A stretch of DNA of 64,000 bases from Viscum album (lineage: Eukaryota > Streptophyta > Magnoliopsida > Santalales > Viscaceae), in assembly GCA_963277665.1 (NCBI GenBank), contig OY728120.1:428054138-428118137 (forward strand), read 5' to 3'. Below, in pieces: positions 49,306 to 60,899 of this stretch. The notes below the pieces were generated by a model that made no database searches, was not told the DNA's origin, and saw only the letters and a program-made list of their open reading frames with translations. The translations under genes were made by a program, and so were the position numbers. How positions within the stretch are numbered: the first letter of the stretch is position 1; each line of letters opens with the position of its first letter.

Positions 49306-50690
49306 TGTTTCCTCTGGAAATGGGGATGACCTCTTTTTTTTATGGTTCAAACATTCCAATCTATTTCTAATGGGTTTATTCATAGAACTATAAATATCCA
49401 ATGATTCTATATCCATTTGGACCTACTTTTCAAAGGTAGGTGCCCATTAGTTATGGACCTATGAGGCTTAAGAATATTCATTGGTCGAGAGGATGGGAGG
49501 TCTGACTCATCACAGTTTTTTGGGTGTAATTATTGTCTACTCCAGGACTCTCTTTATAGATTTAAGTTATGTTCGTGAATCCTTATTAAATTACCAAGTA
49601 TGAAAATGAGCTTTCCTTTAGATCTGACCATCAATGATTGATATATATGGTATTTAGAGAATATTTTATACGTATTTGAGGTCCTTCATTGATAGAGAAT
49701 AATCCATATTTGTTAGAGATTCTTAGCCAATGGTATCCTTCAACACATTATATAGAAATCTCTTGGTCATTACGATAACCATACTAGTTTTAAAGCCACT
49801 CAGTGGGGAACATGAAGTTTATTGTCATTCAGAAGGACTTGGATTATTTCAATGTTGGGATCATACCCACAGATGGGCAACCTACGTATCCTTATTAGAA
49901 AAGGAATCAGAACCCATGTATTTCGAGTAATTAAGTATGAGGTTTATGAATTATTGATGGCCCAAAGAAAGATTTCAAAATTAAATTTACACACTAAGCC
50001 CACGTGATTCATGCTCGGTGTTAGAAATAAGAGGTATCAGTAAAACCTGACGATTGTGCCACAAAAGATGCAATCATAAGGAATGATGTGTGGCTTATGT
50101 TTGTATGACTGCCCAGATAGAGGACGATAGGGATTTACTTCAGGGAAGAAACCCGGGAATAAGGATCATAAAGGTATATGTGCTTTATGGATATTTGGAT
50201 ACAAAACATAGGGCTTACTCCTAAGAAAGAGGCCTAAATTAGAGGGGACTTATGATTGGGTTTTATTCTTGAGAAGGATGCCCAAATCAAAATAAATTGA
50301 GACTTGGGGCTTAATCTTGAGAAGGAGGCCCAAGTTAAGGGAAGTTAGAATTTAGGTCTTACTCCTAAGGAGGAGGCCCATGTTAAGGAAAATTATAACT
50401 GGGGCTTACTCCTGAAAAGGATTCCTAGGTTAAGGCGCCTAGAAACATGGGAATTACTCCTGAGAAGGAGGCCTAAGTTAAAGAAAATTTTGATTGGGAA
50501 TTACTCTTGAAAATCAGACCCATATTAAGAGAACATGAACTGGGGATTACTCCTAAAAAGGAAGCCCAGGTTAGGGAGCTTAAACAGGGGCTTACTCATG
50601 AAAAGGAGGCCCAGGTTAGGGAACATGGGGCTTACTCCTAAAGAGGATGCCCAGATTACGGATCTTCTCATCTTAATGGATGAGGTTGAA
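49306..50690 (-). repeat. 3' LTR of element E, part confirmed by the second copy
   Basis: Collinear with 62615-64000. The LTR continues past 50690, but the partner copy is cut by the window edge. A TATA box at 51309-51316 implies that it reaches beyond 51316. Candidate right ends, each CA followed by a pyrimidine run on +, are near 52299 and 53026; the one near 51157 would exclude the TATA box. Confidence 0.82.
50211..50680. repeat. Tandem array in the 3' LTR of element E, about 10 units
   Basis: About ten units of 40-49 bp, each starting near GGGGCTTACTCCTGAGAAGG and containing GGCCCAGGTTAAGGGAA. Units differ by up to a third. The same array, with about the same number of units, is in the other LTR at 63521-63985. 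Confidence 0.85.
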
Positions 50691-50902
50691 TAGAGGAAAT
50701 TTATAACTTTAGTGACATAAAGATCTGTAAATCACTAGGTTTTGAGAGTTGTTCCATAGAATTATTTTCAGATAAGGAAGCCAATAAAGGAAACATGCCA
50801 AAAATGGCTTTGAAGAGGGTTTTGAAGGCTAAACCTTGAATAGGATAGGTGGATTTGAAGAAAATAATTGAATAGGAAGGAGAGGCACCCAAAAAGTGGC
50901 TG

Positions 50903-51957
50903 GCGCGCAAGTCCTGTTTGAGCGTGCAAGTCCTGGTTGCACAAGTATTCTTGCCCGACACATGTATACATGTGTGACGGTTAATCCATAAGGTAATACA
51001 TGGTCGACTCTTGTCCCAAGCCCTTAGTATTATCTCTAAAGGATTCCAAAAGGGTGGCGGGCAAGTTCTGTTGAAGGGATAAGGTGGAGTGCAAGTGTCT
51101 TAATTTCCCTTAATGGTTAGACACTTAGGCACGCAAGTGTTAATGAATTTCAACACATAGGCCTTATTCCCCCTCTTTAGATCTTCCATTCTAGGGAAGA
51201 AATTACCTTAGAATTGTTCAGAAGACTTCAATTAGAGACTAGGGCACCAAGAGATTAAATATGACTTTTGGAATTTTTTCCTCTGTTAAAAGGGGTCCCA
51301 AAAGGGGTATTTATAGGCTACAAAAGACCTTGGGTGAAAATAAAATAGGGCGCGCAAGTCACCTGCATGGCCAATATGTGGTGCGCAAGTATACTTGCGC
51401 GACCATGATGAAACTTGTGTGGCCCATTCTTAAACAAATCCTTGTTCATGACTTTGTTAATTTTTGATGTTTCTTTAAAAGGATGAATCTCTTTATGCTA
51501 TGGTATTAACCATTTTCAGTCATTAGACTTTGTGACGGAAAGGAGCATAAAAAAAGTTCCCCCTCAGAGTTGGATATGAAAGGAAGGAGGATTTGACTCT
51601 GAGGTAAAGGAGAAAACCAAGGAACTGCGGTGCATAAGTTTTGAGTGAGCAAGTAGAAGCGTGTAGGTGAGATCTGTGCAGGGTACAGCGTGCTGGGTAC
51701 AGCCTTGGCCTATAAATATGCAGTTATTATTGCAAAAAGAAACTGGATTTCAAACCTTCCCGCTCTAGTCGCGCAGGTTTTCTCTTGTCGTGCAAGTTTC
51801 TCGGCATTCCGCTTGTCTACGTACGTGCTGTTGTCTGCGGTTCTTTGTTTTTGTTTGTGCCGAGCTTCTGTAGAGGTATTTAGACTTGTGCGGTGATACC
51901 TGCACACCCAAACTTGCGCGACCATACTAGACTTGCGCGCCAATCAGGATACTTGCG
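50903..51957. repeat. Cluster of GCGCAAGT / ACTTGCGC motifs
   Basis: At least 12 occurrences of GYGCAAGT or its complement, e.g. GGCGCGCAAGTCC (50903), GCGCGCAAGTCAC (51350), GTGCGCAAGTATACTTGCGC (about 51380) and three ACTTGCGC forms at 51911-51957. The motif stands out from the A+T-rich background and occurs in both orientations. Confidence 0.6.
51309..51316 (-). promoter_or_regulatory. Probable TATA box of element E
   Basis: Minus-strand TATAAATA in GCCTATAAATACCCCTTTT. It is the best promoter candidate for a minus-strand LTR. A similar TATAAATA on + at about 51712 points the other way. Confidence 0.45.
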
Positions 51958-53280
51958 CACCTTAATTCATTAGCCATTTTTTCAAATTTCATCACAAATT
52001 TTATGAAAAATCAACTTACGTAAGAGTTAATAATTTGACCTTTGTGTAGATTCAATGGATCCCAGAAGAATTGGAATGGCTAACGAACTGGATAGAAAGC
52101 GGATTGATGACAAGATGTGCATCATTTGCCATGATTATTATGATATTTGCGACAGCACTCTCCCAGATTTGGCCAAGTACTTGAAGAAGTATCATCTTAA
52201 TTTTCCACAGAATATCTACCTACCTCTGTATGGCCATGGTCATCTGCAAGAAGTTAACATTCAACATTCAAATAACTATATGCCTGAGATGCATTCGCAC
52301 TACTACTCCTCCATTTAGGTTATGTTGTTCATTAAGAGAAGCAAAAATGGTATGAATTTTCAAATTTTTCCTCCATGCCATTTCCTTGCAGATATAAAAA
52401 TGGAAAACCATGGGTTGATATGTTTTCCATTGCCGGTTGATGGATAGAAGACTATCATGACATTATAAACAATATCTGAAAATATTACTCTCTCCAAATG
52501 GCATTTTACTTCCAATGCTCCATTCTCAAATACATGTATCCATTTTCCAAGTCGCTTGGACATAAACAATGTCACTTTTGGATGAATAGAAAATTTTCTC
52601 AAATTGTACTCAAGAACATTATTTTGCAATTGTTCCAAGAAGAGCTGGTATCATTGCATCTGTTATTTTATCCAGTTGAATGAAAGAATTCCAGGTGGTT
52701 ACTGATGAAGCTCGGGATGCTGTAAATCAAATGAAGAGTTATATTGAAATCCTTTTTTAATTCCTCAAAAAGGGAAGAGACTCCAGTCTGTGGATGTCCT
52801 TCTAAATATTGTGCATCAATGAAAAATACTTTCATATTCAATCATTTGTGCCAGCATTCTTTTGCTACCTGCATTAAATAATTATCTAAGCTAATGGGCC
52901 TAGTAAGCATAGTTTGATTTTTTTTCTTGGATTATAAAACATAACCTTACAAACATGAATCTTTTTATTGCTCAATATTACCTAAATCATACAAAATGCA
53001 CATTTAGTGAGGTGGGACTTGACTTTTGTTCATATTTCCCCTGTCTTTTGTGGGCAGTTTAAAGGAATGCACGTCATACATAAAAAACATAATGTTTATG
53101 GTCGAAATAGCATTGAACGAATGGATTAAAATTGACTCAATTACTTGTTAATTTATCTGAAAACATATTACCATATTCATGTATGGGGAAAAATGTAAAC
53201 TATGACTTAAGAAATTTTTAATCTGAGGAATGATTTGAAAAAAGGTCTAAAATGACTTAGAAGAAGTATTTCTTAAGAGT

Positions 53281-53446
53281 GAAGTTACCATTATTTAAAA
53301 AACTCGTTAGGGGGTTGAATTATGCAGGGCCACTTAAGGGAATTGGCTGCATAGTCAAACAATAGCATCTTTTGGCTAACATGTCCGTTATGTAGACTAC
53401 TTATTCAAAGCCGCCTAAGGGAACGTGCTGCATATTCAGGCAAAAG
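53281..53446. repeat. About 165-bp duplicated block, copy 1
   Basis: Shared with 53779-53938: GTTAGGGGGTTGAATTATG, then GGGCCACTTAAGG, TTGGCTGCATAGTCAAA and TTATGTAGAC. The block itself contains a half-length internal echo (GGGCCACTTAAGG ... GCTGCATAGTC, then AAGCCGCCTAAGG ... GCTGCATATTC). Confidence 0.75.
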
Positions 53447-53778
53447 AACCCTAAAAAATTTTACTTTTCTATTGCTAAAAATCCAGTGAAAGTTTATGGA
53501 GATTAAAATTTTCTGAAGCATAGAGTCTGTTGTATAGAGAGAGGTACTTGAATATGAAGAAGATATTTCCAATCAAGATTGTCAAAGAATTGGATGAATG
53601 TCACTCTTGCGAAGGATTGACCCAAATGCAGGGAAGGGAAATATAATCAAAAGACTTGAATACTTTCAGATCATGAAAAAGAGTATGGGATAAATATGTT
53701 TAGGATAGCTATTTTTGTTGATCCCTATATATTGTCATTAAGACAAATAAGGACAAAAGAGGTTTTCCTACCATGAAT

Positions 53779-53938
53779 GAAATTACCACTATTTGAAAAA
53801 CCCATTAGGGGGTTGAATTATGAAGGGCCACCTAAGGCCATTGGCTGCATAGTCAAATAATAGTATCTTTTGGCAGACAGGTCTATTATGTAGACTGTTT
53901 ATGCAAGGCCACTTAAGGACACGTACTGCATGGTCAAG
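53779..53938. repeat. About 160-bp duplicated block, copy 2
   Basis: Partner of 53281-53446, about 490 bp further on, in direct orientation. Confidence 0.75.
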
Positions 53939-54128
53939 AAAAATAAATCTCCGGTTTCAAACATTTTGTGACCTGAAGTCAAGAAAAGTGTTATGGATAT
54001 CTGGAAGTATTTAAGGTTAGGATTATGACACATCAAAATGGGAATTTTCCAATTCATGTAGAGATACATAGACCAATGCTAACCATAATCAGGTTGTGGA
54101 TGGGTCCTGAATTGATATGTTGGACTTC

Positions 54129-54184
54129 ACTACATATCCCATAAGTATGGGAATAAATCCATATATAGTTCTTGAAATACAGTT
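54129..54184. repeat. Short duplicated block, copy 1
   Basis: CATATCCCATAAGTATGGGA then ATATATAGTTCTTGAAATA, repeated with changes at 54333-54388. Confidence 0.6.
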
Positions 54185-55835
54185 TAACTTCATGTGGGAT
54201 GAGAGTGTAGGATATCTTAGTTTAATGTCATAGAGCTTGGACCAAGGGGGACTTTTCTGCCAAGGGACTATAAGTGGAATTTGGGGTTAGGCCCAAAGAC
54301 TTGGGGCTGGATTCGAGGGATTCTCGGGCATTCCTACGTATCCCATAAGGATGGGAATCAAGCCACACATAGTTCTTAAAATATCCACTGTACAGATTTG
54401 GTTTGTACAAGTGAAGGGTGAAAAGGGGACTTTAGTGCAATGATGGTTTGACCCAAGATTATGGTTCGGGAAATTCCATGTATTCACATAGTCTTTGGAA
54501 TATATAATAATTGGAGATCAATTTAAATAAGTATTCCCTCTCAGGTGAGGGTGTCAAAGAATTTTGTAGTTTATTGTCGAACAGGACAAATGTGTGAATA
54601 GTTGAAGGTCATATGCATGGACCGGTGGTGCACAGTTTAGCGTCATGTAGCTAGGACGATGGTGAACCAATGTAAAAATATTGGTTCTGGGGGCTGATTC
54701 ACGGATCGACATCATATGAGATGGAGGTGAACCGATGTGAAGAGATTTTTTTTTTGGGCTTGAACCTTGGGTAGTTTCCTATGTACCCATTTTAGAAGGT
54801 GAGGATCAAAGATCGTGTAGTTCGATTGAGGAATGAATTGGTGATCAAGTAGTACTTGAGGATAACTCGAAGATGGTGTTAGGACTTAAGCATAGTTAGC
54901 GGCCTAGAGAGGGTGTTATGGTTGATGTTTACTCTAAGCTCATGTGAGTCATACTCTTTGTGAGAAACAAGAGGTAGAAACAACCTTAACGATTCACAAT
55001 TTAATGTCATGTAGGACATAAGGGACAGAACATAGTTTAACATCATGTTGGATGAAAGAGGGACTGTGGAGTTTTGAAGTCTTGTAGTAAGGACTTTGGG
55101 GGGACTATGTAGTTTTAATGTCTTGCAGTAAGGACAAAAGGGTGTTGTACATTTTAGCGTCGTGTAGCTAGGACGTTTTGGGTTCTTTTTCATAGTTTAA
55201 CGTCATGTTGGATGAATGAGGTGCACAGTTTAACGCCATTTAGCTAGGACGATGGTTATGCAGTTTAATGTCTTGATGGACATAAGAGGGGATTGTGAAG
55301 TTTAATGTCATACAGTAAGGACAATAGAGGACAAGCTCTACATAGTTTAGCATCATGTAGCTAGGACCATTTTTATAGTTTAACGTCATATAGGATGAAC
55401 AAAGGGACATTTACAGTTCAATGTCATGTATGACGAAAGTTTGACATTTACAGTTTAACGTCATGTAGGACGAAAGGGTATAGTTTAACGTCATATAGGA
55501 CAATGGAGATGGGACTATGTAGTTTAATTTCAGGTAGTAAGGAAAATAGGTTGTTGCACAGCTTAGCATCATGTAGCTAGGAAAACACAGTTTAACATCT
55601 TGTTGGACGAAAGAGGGAACACATCTTAACTTCATGTTGGATGAAATGGTGCTGTATAGTTTAGAGTCATATAGCTAGGATGTATGGCTATGCAGTTTAA
55701 TGTCTTGTAGTGAGGACAATGGGGGGAATAGTTTAACGTCATGTTGGACGTAAGAATGACCATGCAGTTTAAAGTCTTGCGGTAAGGACTAAAGAGATGG
55801 GACTATGCAGTTTGATGTCATGCTGTAAGGAGAAT
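54176..55835. repeat. Irregular tandem array in the 3' untranslated region of element E
   Basis: About 25 units, mostly 30-45 bp, dense from 54995 to 55835 with scattered units before. The core is CAGTTTAACGTCATG, followed by one of three endings: TTGGACGAAAG-like, TAGCTAGGACG-like, or TAGTAAGGAC-like, used in mixed order. It runs directly into the end of the protease frame (55818). Tandem arrays downstream of coding sequence are typical of Tat-lineage elements and can seed satellites. Confidence 0.85.
54333..54388. repeat. Short duplicated block, copy 2
   Basis: CGTATCCCATAAGGATGGGA then ACACATAGTTCTTAAAATA, partner of 54129-54184. Confidence 0.6.
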
Positions 55836-56852
55836 GGAAGTATTTGGATTTGGGTCTATCCTGTCAATTTGACTGATAGGAAACACATAATCTGTACTCA
55901 CATATATGAATGGGTTTACTGGAATCTTTTCCAAACCATATGGAGCATTAAATTTGGTAACCTCTTTTGTCGTAGATACCTCCTTTCCCTCCATGTGATA
56001 GAATTCAACCTGAATGTATTGATATTCACATGTTTTAAATGGGGCTTTATCACCATACAATGTCCCAATTTGACCATTGAAACAATATTTGAGGCATTGA
56101 TTGTACGTCGATGGTACGGCCACATGTTGACATAGCCATGGTCTTCCCAGAAAAATGTTGAAGGCTGTGTCATGACGAACAAACATGAAATCTGAATTGG
56201 ATACAAGATCCCCAAACTGGGTTCTAAGTGTGATCTCACCCAAAGGTTCTTGTTCATTTATATCATATCCTTGCAACATCAAAGTAGAAGTAGATAAATC
56301 ATATTCGGTGAGGCCCAATCGATGAAGTGTATGAACAGGGATGAGGTTTACTCCTAAACCATTATCTGTGAAAGCTCTTCGGATGTCTACATCATTTACC
56401 TTGAAAGATAAATACAAAGGTCTAATATGTCCATGTACAACATCATATTCATCTTCATCTGTAATAGATATCACTACATGACATTCTGCAGGACCATTCA
56501 CTACATGGTAGACTTTAGCTGTAGCAATTTCAGTTTCGAATTCCTGAGGACTTGAAAAATCCTCAATAAGTGCCTCCTGAAGATCCTTTGATAGATTCAT
56601 GGCATCCAGAATTGATAACGTGGCTAGTACATGGGACAAATGATTTAGGACCTCATAATTTGGGTCCAAAGGTCTGCGTTTCCGAATAAGAACATGTGGT
56701 TTCGTAGGGTCCTTAGAAGTTGATCCTTTGGAAGTAGATGCATCTTGTATCGGGGTAGGAGTTGGAAATACTCCTGGCTTTGAATGATTAGACCGACTAG
56801 GTATACTTATTTTCTGTGAGGATGGAGGTGTAGCATCCAACCAATCCTCCAA
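55818..56852 (-). CDS. Protease-containing frame of element E
   Basis: A 344-codon open frame, the longest in the element and free of stops. Around residues 155-175 it reads AFTDNGLGVNLIPVHTL, the retropepsin active site in the Tat-type form (DNG for DSG), with IFLGRPWL at about residue 235 as the second protease signature. The N-terminal third is a charged, Ser/Pro-rich linker from gag. The last residues are read from the tandem array, so the natural polyprotein end is lost and no reverse transcriptase follows. The ATG used may be internal, since the polyprotein probably ran in from gag. Confidence 0.78.
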   Translation of the reverse strand: MEDWLDATPPSSQKISIPSRSNHSKPGVFPTPTPIQDASTSKGSTSKDPTKPHVLIRKRRPLDPNYEVLNHLSHVLATLSILDAMNLSKDLQEALIEDFSSPQEFETEIATAKVYHVVNGPAECHVVISITDEDEYDVVHGHIRPLYLSFKVNDVDIRRAFTDNGLGVNLIPVHTLHRLGLTEYDLSTSTLMLQGYDINEQEPLGEITLRTQFGDLVSNSDFMFVRHDTAFNIFLGRPWLCQHVAVPSTYNQCLKYCFNGQIGTLYGDKAPFKTCEYQYIQVEFYHMEGKEVSTTKEVTKFNAPYGLEKIPVNPFIYVSTDYVFPISQIDRIDPNPNTSILLTA

Positions 56853-56894
56853 AATAACTGTTCCAGGACTGAACCTACCATTTGTGGAAGAATT

Positions 56895-57254
56895 TTATTG
56901 TTCTTGTTGAGCCCGTTGAAGGGATCTGCCATGAGTTTCGGCTGCATATATAGTTCTAGCAGGGGTAGGATTGAAATAGTTACTTTTGGAATATACACAT
57001 CTTCCTCTGTATACTAGCCCTCTAGAACTCCCTCTAATTCCTCTGTTTGATATAGGGAACTCAGGCTCATCAGGATCGAAACTGTGACTGGCATAAGGAT
57101 TAGTTAAGTGAATCATGTTAATAGAACCAATGATCAACTCTTCATCTGAGGAAGACTCTGCCTGATTAGCCAGTTTAGGATGTCTCGTTTTGTGTGGTGG
57201 TGCCCGTGGCATTGAAGTAGATGGCATAAAATCTTCCATTGTCAAAGACAACAT
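56895..57254 (-). pseudogene. Gag-protease linker of element E
   Basis: A 119-codon frame, polar, with acidic and Ser-rich stretches (QAESSSDEELIIGS) and GIRGSSRGLVYRGR. It overlaps the protease frame region by a shift near 56890. It has no catalytic motif and probably continues gag into protease. Confidence 0.6.
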
Positions 57255-57421
57255 GGGCTTTGATAGGATCTCATCTTCTTCTAACTACTCTTCTTTCTTT
57301 GAATTATTCCATTTCAATGAGGATTTTTCTACTAACGAAGTGGGTTTTGCTGTGTTATTCATTGAATAAGACATAATTAGTTTCTTCAGTTGTGTCTATA
57401 AAATGGCATGAGTTAGGTTGA

Positions 57422-57772
57422 TCATTTTTTGACCATTAAATCATCATATTTCTGTGCATTTTTTCTTTTGACTTCTTGACACTCGCCTTCTTCCTCTGGA
57501 TTTTTAGAAGTAACACATGCTACCTGAGGTGAGGAACCATTCATTTTTACCTGTCCCGAGTCGACCATATTTTGCAGAAGGTCTTTGAAAACAAAACACT
57601 TCTGAATGGTATGCCCCATCATCTGATGAAATGGGAAATAATTGGGACATTCTTCATCTCCTTCCTTGTTCGTCATTTTAGGCCTTGGAAATTGAAACAA
57701 ATTATTTTCCAGAGCCGAAATGAAGTAACAAGGAACTTTTTCATTTTGGAAAGAATAAAATTTGTTCTTCAA
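57422..57772 (-). pseudogene. Gag C-terminal part of element E
   Basis: A 116-codon frame with CPNYFPFHQMMGHTIQKC followed by FVFKDLLQNMVDSGQVK. This is the Tat-lineage gag pattern C-x-Y-H...GH-T-x-x-C...K-x-x-L-x-x-L...G, a variant zinc-finger segment near the gag end. Its upstream neighbour (58132-58393) is in another frame. Confidence 0.72.
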
Positions 57773-58816
57773 ATCCTAAAATTATTTCCATCTTTGATTT
57801 CTCTAATAATCTTGAATAAACGGCCTATGTTTTTGATGCTCAGGAGGTTGATCCCTTCGATAAGATGAAGGTTTTGAAGTAGAAGTAGGTACAGGTGCTT
57901 GTTTAAGTGTAACTGTATCAGTCTCTACTTTACCCATTCTTCTTCATGGAGCTGATGGAATTACATGAGTTTTATCCTTATTCATTGTAGGAGAGTCTTA
58001 GATCTGTTGAGTGATCAAAGTAATGTCTTGAAACCCTCCTATGCATTTCATAGGGATCAACGTTGTGCGTAATTCATCACGCACATTTACCACATAGATT
58101 GGCAACAACTCTTCTTGAGGGAGTGCTATGCTTAGGGAATATGGTAATCCCTTCTAGCGAGCAATGAAATACAAAGCTCTTTAATTCCCCCTTTGCATAC
58201 AATTTTTAAGATCAAAAACTGTTTTCTTTGGAAACATTGAGCTGAATTGAATAAGGAATCGTTGACAGAGATCTTCCCACGAGGAAATTGACGGAGATTG
58301 CAAGCTTTTATTCCAGACAAAGGAAGGACCTTGTAATGACTGTAAAAAACACCTGAGCTTAACTATGTATTGTTGTTGAGGTGTTCCCATCATAGGATTA
58401 CAACGAGAAACAAAATGTATTAACTGTTATTCTGGGTCTCCCGAACTATTAAAAATCGGGAACACGGTACATGAAAAATTTGATGGGGGAGGAATTTTAT
58501 CAACCCATTCCGGATAAGCTCCCTTTTCTGGTTGAATTTTTGCACGTCTTACCTCCATTGCTTCCAAATGATCTATTAATGACTCAATGATAGTTATTAA
58601 CTTTTGAGAAACATCTGGTTGAGCTAGGACCTGAGTAGGTGCAATAACTGGAGCATGGACAGGTGTGGTGACTGGTACTGCAATTGATGGTAACACTACG
58701 AGTTTTTTTCCCATGACCCATAGGATTAGACCTATGAGGGTGTACTGGTAAAGGAGGATATTCTTGATCCATCTCAGTAGTTGCAACAAATTCCCTTGAC
58801 TGACTGAATCCAACAT
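57773..58816 (-). pseudogene. Gag N-terminal and core part of element E
   Basis: The frames 58427-58816 and 58132-58393 carry the gag. The first ends YPEWVDKIPPPSNF...VFPIFNSSGDPE; the next has LQGPSFVWNKSLQSPSISSW and EDLCQRFLIQFSSMF, the A-x-x-W-Y...L...I-x-SW-x-x-L-x-x-x-F core of plant gypsy gag. A stop and a frameshift separate them near 58400-58430. The portion 57773-58131 is degraded. Confidence 0.75.
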
Positions 58817-58899
58817 GCTTAAGAGGGAGACAACCTTGAAGTAGTTATGAATTCACCCTCCTTAACTCCTTCATTTCATCCTCCTGTTGTGCGAATCTT

Positions 58900-60878
58900 T
58901 TCTCTAGTGAGAGTGATTGGCCTTCTCCAGATTAAGGGTGGAATGTAACCTAACTTTTTTCCTTTCCCCTTGTTGGATGCCTTTCGGAGAGGGGGAAGTT
59001 GGTTATTTGAAGGAATACCTAGATTATGGGTAAGCCTTTGATTTCATGTATGCACACCATCATCATTTTCCTCGGTGTGTACAGCATCTTGAGCAGGAAC
59101 TTCTCTATCCAATACCTCTGAGTGATCCTCATGTTCTGGAGGATCAGAAACAACGACATTGATGACATTTATTGATGCATAATGCATTGCATCGCTTCTA
59201 TCAGCATTTCTGCGGTACTATCTTCTTCCATGTCCTTGATGAGACATTTCCTTTTGTTGATTTGATCCCTCTGGAACTTCTTGATGAACCGTAATTTGGA
59301 GGAAATATCTTGATAATTCGGCTCTACGTTCTTCTTGTGGATTTTTCCATAATCGAGATAAGACTGACTTTCGCTGAGGAAGATATTGAGGATTTGAAAA
59401 GGTCCCCAGTCCGGTGGACTGGGGCTGTTCCAGCTATTCCTTCTCAACTCCTCGAATCCTATTTGTTGATTCTGAGGGTTGGGTTAAAAGATTCCACAGT
59501 CTGGCAAGCTGGGGTGGTTCATGAGCTGAAAAATCAGATACATTCTTAAAAGCTCTCCTGATTTTGAAAAATTTTGTCTGAAAATTGGCTAGATGCATTA
59601 ACCTACATCCACTCAAATCACCAGGCTCAAATGACCGTTGGATGATTTCTGACACATCTGTCACCTGATGATGAGCATGATCTAAAGGAGAGGCATGTTT
59701 GATATTCTCATTTTCCTGATGCAAGCGTAATCCGAAAACTTATTCTTTGTATTACTAACTTTGGGAAGAACTAGTTGAGGCATGTTCTTGGGAAAACCTT
59801 TTATTATGCACAAAACCCACTAGATGTGGCCAATTCTGGGAAATAACAATTCATGAGGCCACCTTTTGTGGGATTTTTTGACTAGAGAGTACAGTGAAAT
59901 GTAGTGCTCCATGAACACCCCATCCCCTGATATGAATACTAGATGGGGAATTGGTAATTAACTGGCGCAATATTTTTAGTGCGCCAAGGCATGAATGCTA
60001 AAGGGATCTTTGCTTCTTTTCAGCCTTCGAATATCGAGAAACTGAGAGAGATTCCAATTCAATTTGGCATTGTAAATCTTGACATGATTTTCATATTCAT
60101 CATAAGATAATATTTTCTTTTTCAATTGACAAAGAGTTTTCCAAATGTTGAGACGAATATCGTGAATAAAATATTCCATCAACATTTCTGGAATATCATA
60201 CTGAGAGTCAGCCAAAGTCCAAAACATGACTGGTACTTCACATTTTCCCAGTTGTTTTCACATATTCAGCATTTCCTCTTTATCATTTGATGAAGATTAT
60301 TCTACCTGATTAGACCGAAACTAGTGCTTCTTTATTGCTTCATTAGATTCAACAAGATTGGTAGAGAATTCATATATCAAACTAGAAGATGAATGACCTA
60401 GGGGTGGTTCGGAGAATGACCTACACCCCGGGATATCTTCTGATTGAGAAAGTATTTCACCTATTAGCAGTAAAGCATTAGACTTGACTGGCTTCACATT
60501 TGCTTGTTCCTCAAGATAAGAGGGCTTTCTCGTTACTGCATTGTCCATTGAAGAATTTTCTGGGAAATTTGAATTACTACTATGGAGAGGAATTTCGTAA
60601 CTAAACTGATCATCATGGGGAGGACCACCATGGTGGGTTACAGAAAAAGGTGGACCCTTTTGCTCCTTGGTCTTCTGGCCATGTAGAGGGTTATCGTGGC
60701 TCTCATGTAAAGATGATACTTCGACACAGGCCGAACTTTCATGAAGAAATCCTTCATGAAGAAGTGTCTGATGAATTCCTTTGGAATTAATGTTCCCACT
60801 ATTGGGAAATGAGAGAGTAGAATCTTGAGTTCCAACAAGTAATTGTATGAGGGCTTCAATAACTCCAGCATTGAGCAA
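58900..60878 (-). pseudogene. Pre-gag region of element E, lower part
   Basis: Broken minus-strand frames at 59169-59447, 59434-59724, 59976-60227 and 60321-60878 (185 codons). I recognise no domain. The 60321-60878 frame is Ser/His-rich and polar. Continuous coding flavour over 2 kb suggests the remains of a long pre-gag protein like the ORF1 of Ogre-like elements, whose function is not known. Confidence 0.5.
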
Positions 60879-60899
60879 GGACTTATTACAGATTGGCTC

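Larger units (their letters stand above)
50691..53280. other. Element E LTR remainder and adjoining region
   Basis: Contains a cluster of GCGCAAGT-like motifs (50903-51957) and a TATA box. A plus-strand frame (52055-52318) with CIICHDYYDICD and a minus-strand frame (52360-52638) are not recognised and have no support as genes. Confidence 0.5.

Noticed and set aside
51157..51178. Pyrimidine run TTATTCCCCCTCTTT as the polypurine tract fixing the 3' LTR end of element E
   Set aside because: It would place the likely TATA box (51309-51316) outside the LTR; kept only as one of several candidate boundaries.
51690..51943. Overlapping frames on both strands near 51690-51943
   Set aside because: Both read through the GCGCAAGT motif cluster; compositional bias explains the open frames.
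52055..52318. 87-codon plus-strand frame with CIICHDYYDICD
   Set aside because: No recognised family, no conserved context, opposite strand to the host element; the Cys pair alone is not evidence of a zinc finger.
52360..52638. 92-codon minus-strand frame as a leftover of polymerase or integrase of element E
   Set aside because: No reverse transcriptase, RNase H or integrase motif can be seen in it.
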